A DNA stretch of 64,000 nucleotides from Candidatus Aminicenantota bacterium (GTDB lineage: Bacteria > Acidobacteriota > Aminicenantia > Aminicenantales > Aminicenantaceae): contig WVZL01000048.1 of assembly GCA_011772495.1 (NCBI GenBank), positions 88,465 to 152,464 on the forward strand, read 5' to 3'. Below are positions 7,532 to 15,400 of the stretch, piece by piece. Under the pieces are notes generated by a model. It worked only from the letters and a program-made list of their open reading frames with translations. It had not been told where the DNA came from and did not search any database. The position numbers were made by a program, and so were the translations under genes. How positions within the stretch are numbered: the first letter of the stretch is position 1; each line of letters starts with the position of its first letter.

Positions 7532-9328
7532 ATGATAGGAAGGAAAATAGAACTCTGCTTTCTTGGTCTTCTCATAGTTCTTTTCTTCAGCGGACTTGCC
7601 TTTGGGGCTTATACGGTCAAGGTCGATGGAGTGGATAAAAATTTTTCCTACAGAAGACAAATAACTATTCAGGCAAGTAAAGTTCAAGGGGGACCCCACA
7701 GCTATTTTCCTATGCTTTTTGATTCTACAACCACGGCTGGTCTGCCTACTGATTTGCAATGGGCAGGAGATGGCCCGCCCGGCAAAGTGGAACAGATCTT
7801 GGGCTGGGACATTGTCTTTGCTATGGGTCAGGATCAGGAAATCCTTAAGCACGAGGTAGAGAAATATTCAGCCTCGAGTGGTGAATACATAGCCTGGGTG
7901 AAGATTGATTCCCTCACCACTACTACCCAATTTTACCTTTATTATGGAAGTACGGATGTAAGCACCGACACCCAGCACGTATCAGCGGTTTGGGATAGTG
8001 TTTATGCTGCTGTCTGGCATTTACACAATGATTTCTTGGATTCAACATCCAACAATAATGACGGTTCAAATTTCCAATCAGCTGATATAGGAGGACAGAT
8101 TGCGGATGGCCAAAATTTTGATGGGAGCAATGATTATATAGATGTGGGAACAGGTGGCACTATTGCCAATATATTTGGAAGCACAGGTGGTACAGGCGGA
8201 ACCATTAGCGCTTGGATTTATCCAACCACATGGGGAGAGGGCAGTTTTGGTCGGATACTAGATAAGGCAACAGATACACTCGGGTATGATGGGTGGACTT
8301 TTTTGGTTAACAACGTGGGTTGGCCAGAAAAATTAGCTTTTGCGAGGTATTTCAACACAACACCTGGAGAAAGAGGATTTTGGTATACACCTTCAAACTC
8401 CATGAGTCTTGATGCCTGGCAGCATGTGGTCGTGACTTATGATGAAACCTCTACTTCCAATTGGCCGATTATCTATATTGATAGTGCAATTCCGTCTCTT
8501 TCTTACGATGATTGGCCTGTTGGGACTGCTATGGATGATTCAACTGTAAATTGTCGTATTGGAAATTTTGCAGGAGGCTCTACCCGGACTTTTGAAGGCG
8601 TCATTGACGAAGTTCGTATGAGTGATTCTATCCGCTCTGGTGATTGGATCAAGACAGAATATAGCAACCAATGGGAGCCTCAGAATTTTTATCAAGTCAG
8701 CGCAGAGACCCTGGTTGAGCTTTCCTATTTTAGGGCAACGTCTTTTGATTCTGCTGTCATTTTAGAGTGGGCAACAGAGACTGAGCTTGACAATGCGGGG
8801 TTTAATATCTGGAGAAGTGAGGATAGGGATAGAGATTATGTGAGGATAAACCTTTATTTCATTCCAGGCGAAGGGGAGGCAGGTTTTGGGGCTGAATACA
8901 GCTTGACGGATTATGATGTCACCAATGGAGTGGTCTATTATTACAAGCTGGAAGAAATTGACCTCTACGGGAAGAGCCTCTTCCATGGCCCGGTGCCCGC
9001 TATCCCCCACGATATCATCCCTATCTGGCCTGATGAAGGGAAGATTCTCTCTTCAGAAGCATTATTGTTTAGCTGGGCTAGTTTAGGAAATTACTCCTAC
9101 AAGGTTGAAATCTCTCTCCATCCATCTTTTCCTGCTTCAGAAACATTATCTTTTCCAAGGGAAGGGTGGACAACGACGAACTCCTTATGGCTTGTGCCGA
9201 GAGAATGGGAGATGTTGCTGAGGAAAGCTCAGCAGTCAGAGGGCTGGATTTTTTGGCGAGTCAGAGCTAGGAGCGAGGTTGTCAGAGAGATTTGCAGTGA
9301 ATGGCAGAGATTTGTCATCGATTTTTGA
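7532..9328 (+). CDS. Secreted DUF2341/LamG-like surface protein, paralogue 2
   Basis: 598 aa with the same architecture as its neighbours: signal peptide ending SGLAFG, DUF2341 (FPMLFDST, DIVFAMGQDQEILKHEVE, FYLYYGS), a LamG-like domain (ISAWIYPTTWG, AWQHVVVTYDE, GVIDEVRMSDSIRS), then VELSYFRATSFDSAVILEW, a YYYKLEEID module and a final domain ending RVRARS. The LamG signature is clearest in this copy. The lectin-like middle is Gly/Thr rich and unlike that of paralogue 1. An AT-only inverted repeat (AATGATT/AATCATT, 7242-7259) lies at the end of the previous gene and is too weak to call a terminator. Confidence 0.86.
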   Translation: MIGRKIELCFLGLLIVLFFSGLAFGAYTVKVDGVDKNFSYRRQITIQASKVQGGPHSYFPMLFDSTTTAGLPTDLQWAGDGPPGKVEQILGWDIVFAMGQDQEILKHEVEKYSASSGEYIAWVKIDSLTTTTQFYLYYGSTDVSTDTQHVSAVWDSVYAAVWHLHNDFLDSTSNNNDGSNFQSADIGGQIADGQNFDGSNDYIDVGTGGTIANIFGSTGGTGGTISAWIYPTTWGEGSFGRILDKATDTLGYDGWTFLVNNVGWPEKLAFARYFNTTPGERGFWYTPSNSMSLDAWQHVVVTYDETSTSNWPIIYIDSAIPSLSYDDWPVGTAMDDSTVNCRIGNFAGGSTRTFEGVIDEVRMSDSIRSGDWIKTEYSNQWEPQNFYQVSAETLVELSYFRATSFDSAVILEWATETELDNAGFNIWRSEDRDRDYVRINLYFIPGEGEAGFGAEYSLTDYDVTNGVVYYYKLEEIDLYGKSLFHGPVPAIPHDIIPIWPDEGKILSSEALLFSWASLGNYSYKVEISLHPSFPASETLSFPREGWTTTNSLWLVPREWEMLLRKAQQSEGWIFWRVRARSEVVREICSEWQRFVIDF

Positions 9329-9390
9329 GAAAAGTAGTTTTACGGGTGTTAACAATCGCCCCAGGCAGTGAGAAGATCGTCGCCAATAAT

Positions 9391-9445
9391 CGCCCCTAAA
9401 ATCCCCTCTAGAGGTAATAGACCTGTAGATAACAGTTTTTATATT
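9391..9445 (+). promoter_or_regulatory. Shared promoter block of DUF2341 paralogue 3
   Basis: The 32-nt element spans 9391-9422, starting CGCCCCTAAAATC and ending AGAGGTAATAGAC. ATAGAC at 9417-9422, a 17-nt spacer and TATATT at 9440-9445 form the best -10 of the three. Transcription from here would begin near 9452, close to the coding start, so the leader is much shorter than for the other two copies. Confidence 0.62.
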
Positions 9446-9465
9446 ATGAAAGAAGCAGAGTGTGA

Positions 9466-11286
9466 GTGCCGAATTTTAAAATGATCCCTAAGATGCCAGC
9501 CAGGAAAAAGAAATTCAAGTTCCTTGCTATCATGGTGGTTTTTTTATTCAGCGGGCTTGCCTTCGGAGAACACCAGGTCTTGATCGATGGAAGCACTAAG
9601 AATTTTGAGTATAGAAGAACGGTTACTATCCAATCTAGTCAGGTAGTGGGTGGGCCGCACAGCAATTTTCCTATGCTCTTTGATAGCACAAAAGTTAACT
9701 CTGGTCTACGGGATGATCTAAAGACCCAAACCTATGGTGGGAAGGTGAGGAATGATAATGGTGATGATATTGTCTTTGCCACCGGAAATGGAGCCGAAAT
9801 CCTTAAACACGAAATTGAGGATTATGATAAACAAACTGGCGATTATGTAGCCTGGGTGAGGGTGGAATCAATTGATAACGGCACAGTAATTTACCTGTAT
9901 TATGGAAGTGATGACTCGATTACTTACCCTGCGAATTTTGCAAGGGATGTCTGGAGCAACAACTACAGGGGGGTGTGGCATCTTTCTGAGACTGCGACAG
10001 ATGAGCAATCAACGGCCACCCATTATAACTCGTGCTCAGCTGATAATAATGGCAGTCAAAACGGAAACGCAAGCACTGGTGGCAAGATCGCCGGCGGACA
10101 GAATGTTGAGCTGGATGATTACATTAACGTGCCCCATCATAGTTCCATAGATTTTGGTGCCAACGAAGATTTTACGCTGAGTGTCTGGCTAAACAGTTCG
10201 CAGTCGCCAGGCCCCAGCTTGTATCCAATGGTTGTAAGTAAAGAGGACGCAAATTCCACTCGTCAAGGGTATTCTATCTTTACTTTATGCGATGAATGGC
10301 CTCCCTGGGATACATATTCTTTTTTTGATACATATTCTGGCGGTATACAAAAAAATGCTGTTATAGTGGAAAGTGGTTTGGTGGATGGAACCTGGCACTG
10401 CGTAGCTGCCAAGAGAGAGGGTAGTAACCTTTACACTTACTTTGATGGCGATTATACCGGGAATTCAGAAACGGGTGCAGGGGGAAGTCTGAGCAAGAGT
10501 GTACCCTTGAGGATGGGTGTAAACCCTGACGGGGATTCTTGGACAATGTATGATGGTCTTATCGACGAGGTTCGTATTTCCGGTATAGCCAGACCCAACG
10601 GCTGGATCAAGACCGAACACAACAATCAAGACGCTCCTGGGAGTTTTTATTCTATTAGTACACCAACCTTGGTGGAGCTTTCATACTTTAGGGCAACGTC
10701 TCTTGATTCTGCTGTCATTTTAGAGTGGGCAACAGAGACTGAGCTTGATAATGCAGGATTTAATCTCTGGAGGAATGAAGAGAAGGATGGGGAATATGTG
10801 AGGGTCAATCCCTATTTTATTCCTTCCGAAGGGGAAGCTGGTTTTGGTGCAGCCTACAGCTATACGGATTATGATGTTCAGAATGGGAAGATCTACTATT
10901 ATAAGCTGGAAGATATAAACATTTATGGAAAGAGTACTTTTCATGGTTCTGTCTCTGCAATTCCGAATGATATTATCATTATTTGGCCTGATGAAGGGAA
11001 GATTCGTCCTTCAGAAGCATTATTGTTTAGCTGGGCCAGCTCTGGGAACAACACCTATAAAGTTGAAATATCCCCAAATCCATCATTTCCTGCTTCAGAG
11101 ACGCTTACTTTTCCAGAAGAGGGGTGGACAACGACGAACTCCTTATGGCTTTGTCCTGAGGAGTGGGAAATGGTCCTCAGCAAGGCTCAGCAATCAGGAG
11201 GTCAGCTTTTCTGGCGAGTAAGAGCTAGAAGCGAGGATGGGAGAGAGGTTTTCAGCGGTTCGAGAAGATTCATTATTGATCATTAA
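9466..11286 (+). CDS. Secreted DUF2341/LamG-like surface protein, paralogue 3
   Basis: Up to 606 aa. The start is uncertain: GTG 9466, ATG 9481 and ATG 9493 are all in frame, and the shortest gives the tidiest signal peptide (PARKKKFKF then a hydrophobic core ending SGLAFG). DUF2341 follows (FPMLFDSTKV, DIVFATGNGAEILKHEIE, IYLYYGS), then a LamG-like domain (FTLSVWLNSS, GTWHCVAAKREG, GLIDEVRISGIARP), the VELSYFRATSLDSAVILEW module and the final WRVRARSEDGRE domain. The C-terminal third is the part most alike between this gene and paralogues 1 and 2, including at DNA level. Probable cell-surface protein; ligand unknown. Confidence 0.86.
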   Translation: MPNFKMIPKMPARKKKFKFLAIMVVFLFSGLAFGEHQVLIDGSTKNFEYRRTVTIQSSQVVGGPHSNFPMLFDSTKVNSGLRDDLKTQTYGGKVRNDNGDDIVFATGNGAEILKHEIEDYDKQTGDYVAWVRVESIDNGTVIYLYYGSDDSITYPANFARDVWSNNYRGVWHLSETATDEQSTATHYNSCSADNNGSQNGNASTGGKIAGGQNVELDDYINVPHHSSIDFGANEDFTLSVWLNSSQSPGPSLYPMVVSKEDANSTRQGYSIFTLCDEWPPWDTYSFFDTYSGGIQKNAVIVESGLVDGTWHCVAAKREGSNLYTYFDGDYTGNSETGAGGSLSKSVPLRMGVNPDGDSWTMYDGLIDEVRISGIARPNGWIKTEHNNQDAPGSFYSISTPTLVELSYFRATSLDSAVILEWATETELDNAGFNLWRNEEKDGEYVRVNPYFIPSEGEAGFGAAYSYTDYDVQNGKIYYYKLEDINIYGKSTFHGSVSAIPNDIIIIWPDEGKIRPSEALLFSWASSGNNTYKVEISPNPSFPASETLTFPEEGWTTTNSLWLCPEEWEMVLSKAQQSGGQLFWRVRARSEDGREVFSGSRRFIIDH

Positions 11287-11431
11287 AATTTTAAATCTTA
11301 CCCATTACTTTTAACTCCGCAATCATTTTAGTCTCAATTCAGTTCTCTTGGTTTCACACAATCTACCTGTCTATCTAATTTCGTGTTGAATCAAGGGTTT
11401 TTTTAAGATATAAATTACACAAAAGGATTTT

Positions 11432-13711
11432 ATGTTTCTCAAGAAACATTGGCTTCCGATTTCATTATTCCTGTTCTCTTTTGTTCTTTATCTTTATACT
11501 TTATCCCCGGGTTGGGGCACGATAAATGTCTTCAATACCTGGGACGGACTTGAATACGTTCTGTCATCTTCGCTTTTGGGCATCGATCACCCGCCAGGAC
11601 ACCCGTTTTATCTCCTCCTAGGAAAACTATTTACCCTGATTCCCATCGGGAGTATTGCTTACAGGATAAATCTTCTTTCAGCTCTCTTTGGCGCCTTGAC
11701 TGTGGTTATTCTTTTTCTGAATGTGGAATTGACATTAAGGATGTTTGCCAAGGAATTCGAGAAGGATTTGAGAAAAGCTGTAGCCGCTTTTTCAGCCTTG
11801 ATCTTTGCCCTTTCTACAGTTTTCTGGACACATTCTCTTATTTCTGAAGTTCATACACTTTATCTTTTTCTTATTTGTGCAGCTTTGTATTTCTTCCTTA
11901 GGTGGAGAGAACTAAAGAAGAAGAAGTGGCTTTATGGATTGAGCTTCCTTCTCGGTTTGACCTTGAGCACAAGCATCATGAATGCTCTCACTTTTATTTT
12001 GCCGATAGCTCTTTTTCTGATATTTGAGCATTTTTTTGAGAAAGAAAAAATATCATTAAAAGAATGGGTAATCATTATATTTCTTTTCGTTATTCCTCTG
12101 CTTTTTTATCTGTATTATCCATTAAGAATCGCCAAGGGACCAGGTTTTACCCATCCGATGAATTTGATTTCTCCCCACAAACTTGGATCCTTTTCGTGGC
12201 TCATCTGGTATATGAGTGGAAAAGCCTGGACAGGAGCAGGGATGTTCAGTTTATCGAGGATTTTTTCCAACATCCCGAATTATTTTTATCACCTCCTGAA
12301 TAACTTCACGATAGTATCTGTACTTTTAGCCCTTGTTGGTTTTGTTACTTGTATCAGGAATATATGCATCCATTTCATGAAGGCCATAAAGAAAAAATTA
12401 TCTTTTCCACAGCTATTTTCCTCGCTGCCAGAAGGTCTTAAGACTTTCTCTTTAATCTTTTTAACATATCTGTTTGTCTTAATCCCTCAATTATCTCTGC
12501 AAGATCCCAGCAACCCAAAGTCCAATACATATGTCTATGTAGCAAACTTCTATCTTCCCTCTTTTTTGCTGTTTGTCTTTTTTGTGGGTATAGGAGTTTC
12601 ATTCCTAGCTACTTACATTCTTAAGGCGAATACTGCAACCAAACTCACCGAATTCTTTGGATCACAAGCCAAAAAAACTTCAAATAAACAGAGAAGAGCC
12701 TGGCATTTTCTCATTGTCTATATCCTCTTAATAATCCCTGTCTATCTCCTGGCTGTTGGGTATCCGAAATGCAATCTCAGAGAGGGAAATCAAGGGGGAT
12801 ATATTTATGCTCAGAAGGCGATAAAGGAGATTCCAGAGGGCTCACTCGTTCTCAGCAAGCTGGTTTATCAGCTTGTGGGGACCTATTTTTCCAAGATAGA
12901 GCCTGTTCTTGGTGCAAAGAACGTTGAAATCGTAAACCCAGATACTCCGCCCTACCGAATCCCCGGACAAGATTTCCAGATAAGACATCTCGAAACAGCG
13001 AGATTAAAAAAGTTGATCCAGGAATATCAAGAGAAAAACGTGCCAGTTTATCTATGCGGAGACGCTGTGGAAAAGGATAAAGCGCCGGAAGAGCTCCTGT
13101 TGGCGGATGTTAACTTTGAGCTCTCCCTTCCTTCCGTCCCTCCTGCAGAGGGAAAAAAGATTTTTCCTCCAGAGCTGCTCCTCTACCAAGCAGAATCTTT
13201 CAGAAAAGCCGAATCTTTGAGGGAACCCCCGGAAATCAGGAATCGAGGCCTGGCCAATGATGGAAATTTTGCCGATACTTTTGAACTTGTTGGCTATGAT
13301 GATCCGGCATTTAAGAATCTAAAGCGAGGGAGAAAAAAGATAGCCCTCACTTTTTACTGGAGAGTGCTTCAAGAGTTCAAGGAGGACCTGTTTGGGTTGT
13401 TTACAGTCGTGGATGAGAGGATGAATAAAGTTGACCCCCAGAGGACTTCCTGGTTTTTCACTTTGGGGGGCGAGAGGGGAGCGTCCCGATGGAAAAAGGG
13501 AGAAATCATAAAAGATGAGGTTTATTATTATCTTCCCAATCTTCCCCAGGGGAAATACTTTCTTGCTCTAGGTCTTGTCCGCTTGAATGGAGAGCCCATA
13601 CCTTATTTTCCTGCCAGTTACAGACAGGATTTCAGGACTTTTGACTTCGTGATTCTTCTTCCCTTCAGCGTAGGAGTGCCTCCTGGCCGTCTTCCGCAGC
13701 CCGAACAATAA
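11432..13711 (+). CDS. DUF2723 family polytopic membrane protein (GT-C-type glycosyltransferase-like)
   Basis: 759 aa. The N-terminal ~430 residues are mostly transmembrane helices. The segment with TLSPGWGTINVFNTWDG, then GIDHPPGHPFYLLLGKLF around residues 50-70, is typical of DUF2723, a family related to protein O-mannosyltransferases (GT-C fold). The Asp-Gly and His-Pro-Pro-Gly-His residues are the likely equivalent of the GT-C catalytic loop; that is family knowledge plus inference. The C-terminal ~300 residues are soluble, probably periplasmic. It starts a run of three large membrane proteins and is 15 nt before the next one. Confidence 0.82.
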   Translation: MFLKKHWLPISLFLFSFVLYLYTLSPGWGTINVFNTWDGLEYVLSSSLLGIDHPPGHPFYLLLGKLFTLIPIGSIAYRINLLSALFGALTVVILFLNVELTLRMFAKEFEKDLRKAVAAFSALIFALSTVFWTHSLISEVHTLYLFLICAALYFFLRWRELKKKKWLYGLSFLLGLTLSTSIMNALTFILPIALFLIFEHFFEKEKISLKEWVIIIFLFVIPLLFYLYYPLRIAKGPGFTHPMNLISPHKLGSFSWLIWYMSGKAWTGAGMFSLSRIFSNIPNYFYHLLNNFTIVSVLLALVGFVTCIRNICIHFMKAIKKKLSFPQLFSSLPEGLKTFSLIFLTYLFVLIPQLSLQDPSNPKSNTYVYVANFYLPSFLLFVFFVGIGVSFLATYILKANTATKLTEFFGSQAKKTSNKQRRAWHFLIVYILLIIPVYLLAVGYPKCNLREGNQGGYIYAQKAIKEIPEGSLVLSKLVYQLVGTYFSKIEPVLGAKNVEIVNPDTPPYRIPGQDFQIRHLETARLKKLIQEYQEKNVPVYLCGDAVEKDKAPEELLLADVNFELSLPSVPPAEGKKIFPPELLLYQAESFRKAESLREPPEIRNRGLANDGNFADTFELVGYDDPAFKNLKRGRKKIALTFYWRVLQEFKEDLFGLFTVVDERMNKVDPQRTSWFFTLGGERGASRWKKGEIIKDEVYYYLPNLPQGKYFLALGLVRLNGEPIPYFPASYRQDFRTFDFVILLPFSVGVPPGRLPQPEQ

Positions 13712-13726
13712 TCTAGAACAATAATA

Positions 13727-15352
13727 ATGAGCAAAATGAAAATTTCTTTCTCTAAAGAGTGGCTGTTGGTTATCATCTGGTCAGTTCTGGTTATTTTTCT
13801 GGCTAACATTCCCTATATCTATGGATACCTTCTTTCCACCCCCGAAAAGATGTTTTTGGGAGATGCGCGTTCTTTCTTAGATACCAATACTTATCTCGCC
13901 TGGATGCATCAGGCAGAAGACGGTCATGTTCTTTTCAAGAATATCTACACCACTGAGCCCCATTCAAGGATATTTTTACATCCTCTCTTTCTCCTCCTAG
14001 GTAACATATCCAGAGTCAGTGGGTTCTCTTTGGTTGCCGTGCACAGCTGGGCAAGAATTATTTTCGGATTCCTTCTCCTTCTCTTCATCTATGTCTTTGT
14101 TTCCTACTTTGTGGAGGACAGATTCCGGAGGTTTTTTTCTTTTGTCATCGTCAGCCTATCAGGCGGCTTCGCCTGGCTGAGGTTCTTTCCCTCTATAGAC
14201 AGGATTCCTGAAGCCTGGTTTCTGACCGGTTGGAGTGAGGGGAACACTTTTCTTACGATTTATGCCCTGCCCCTTTTCTCTCTAGCCACGCTTATGCTCC
14301 TGGCCTCATTCTATTTTCTCTTACGTTCTTTCGAGGAGAATAAAACGAAGTATGCTGTTTATGGAGGGGTAATCGCCTTTTTTCTCATCCTTGATCACTC
14401 TTATGATGTGCTCATAGTCTATCCAGTCATCGCTCTTTATGTGTTATCCCGCTTTTTTGTAGAGAGGAAGACATCTCATTTCAAAAACTATCTCCAGAAG
14501 ACTGGAATTTTCCTGGCTCTATCCTTGCCAGCCGCCGTATATGACTTTGCCTCTATCCTTCTGAATCCTGTTTTCCGGGAGTGGGCCTTCGAGGCCTCAG
14601 TCACTTTATCTCCTCATTTTATCTGGTATCTGGGTTTTTTCGGGTTTTTATCGATTCTTTCCGTGGCAGGGATATTAAATGTTATCTCCGATTCGGAACA
14701 TCCCTTGTTTTTTCGAAGACTCTTTCTGGTAGTTTGGGCCTTTTCGGTGCCTTTTCTCATCTATCTTCCCTTCAAATTCCAGCGGAGATTGATCGAGGGA
14801 GTCCATGTTCCCATCTCCATTCTTTCCGTGCTGGGCATTCTCTTCCTGTTGCAGAAGTTTGAATGGAAAAAGAAATGGGCTGTACCTGTGTTTGTCCTTC
14901 TTCTTATTCCTGGGAATTTCACTCCGCTCATCAGGGATATGAGTTACCTAAAACAAAATGTTTCCAGAGAATCAGTGGCCGGATTCCTGGATAAGGATAT
15001 CTATTCCGCCTTGAAATGGTTAGAGGAGAAGACCGAAAGAGAGGATATTGTTCTTGCCGATTATGAAATAGGGAATTATGTACCTGCTCTTTCTGGTAAT
15101 ACTGTTTATATTGGCCATTCTCCCGAAACAATGGATTTCTGGGGAAAATGGGCTAAAGTTAAAAACTTCTTCCATAAAGACTCGAGCGATGCGTACCGGA
15201 AGGAATTCTTAAAGACCGAAGGAATTACCTATCTGACTTATACCTGGAGGGAAAAAAAACTGGGAGCATTCGACCCTGAAAAAGCCCCTTATTTAGAACC
15301 CGTCTACCGAAATAAAACAGTTACCATCTTCAAAGTTCATTTAGGAGAGTAG
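13727..15352 (+). CDS. Polytopic membrane protein, GT-C-like, unassigned family
   Basis: 541 aa with about ten hydrophobic helices. After the first helix comes a loop with FLGDARSFLDTNTYLAWM, placed where GT-C glycosyltransferases carry their catalytic acidic residue. The C-terminal ~120 residues are soluble (ALKWLEEKTEREDIVLADYE, then FWGKWAKVKNFFH), as in lipid-linked sugar transferases with periplasmic tails. I do not recognise a named family. Its place between a DUF2723 protein and a YfhO protein suggests a shared role in glycosylating surface material. It ends 48 nt before the YfhO gene. Confidence 0.7.
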   Translation: MSKMKISFSKEWLLVIIWSVLVIFLANIPYIYGYLLSTPEKMFLGDARSFLDTNTYLAWMHQAEDGHVLFKNIYTTEPHSRIFLHPLFLLLGNISRVSGFSLVAVHSWARIIFGFLLLLFIYVFVSYFVEDRFRRFFSFVIVSLSGGFAWLRFFPSIDRIPEAWFLTGWSEGNTFLTIYALPLFSLATLMLLASFYFLLRSFEENKTKYAVYGGVIAFFLILDHSYDVLIVYPVIALYVLSRFFVERKTSHFKNYLQKTGIFLALSLPAAVYDFASILLNPVFREWAFEASVTLSPHFIWYLGFFGFLSILSVAGILNVISDSEHPLFFRRLFLVVWAFSVPFLIYLPFKFQRRLIEGVHVPISILSVLGILFLLQKFEWKKKWAVPVFVLLLIPGNFTPLIRDMSYLKQNVSRESVAGFLDKDIYSALKWLEEKTEREDIVLADYEIGNYVPALSGNTVYIGHSPETMDFWGKWAKVKNFFHKDSSDAYRKEFLKTEGITYLTYTWREKKLGAFDPEKAPYLEPVYRNKTVTIFKVHLGE

Positions 15353-15400
15353 AGAATAGAACCTTTTTAATCGAGGTTTTGTGCATTCTTATAAGAGCTC

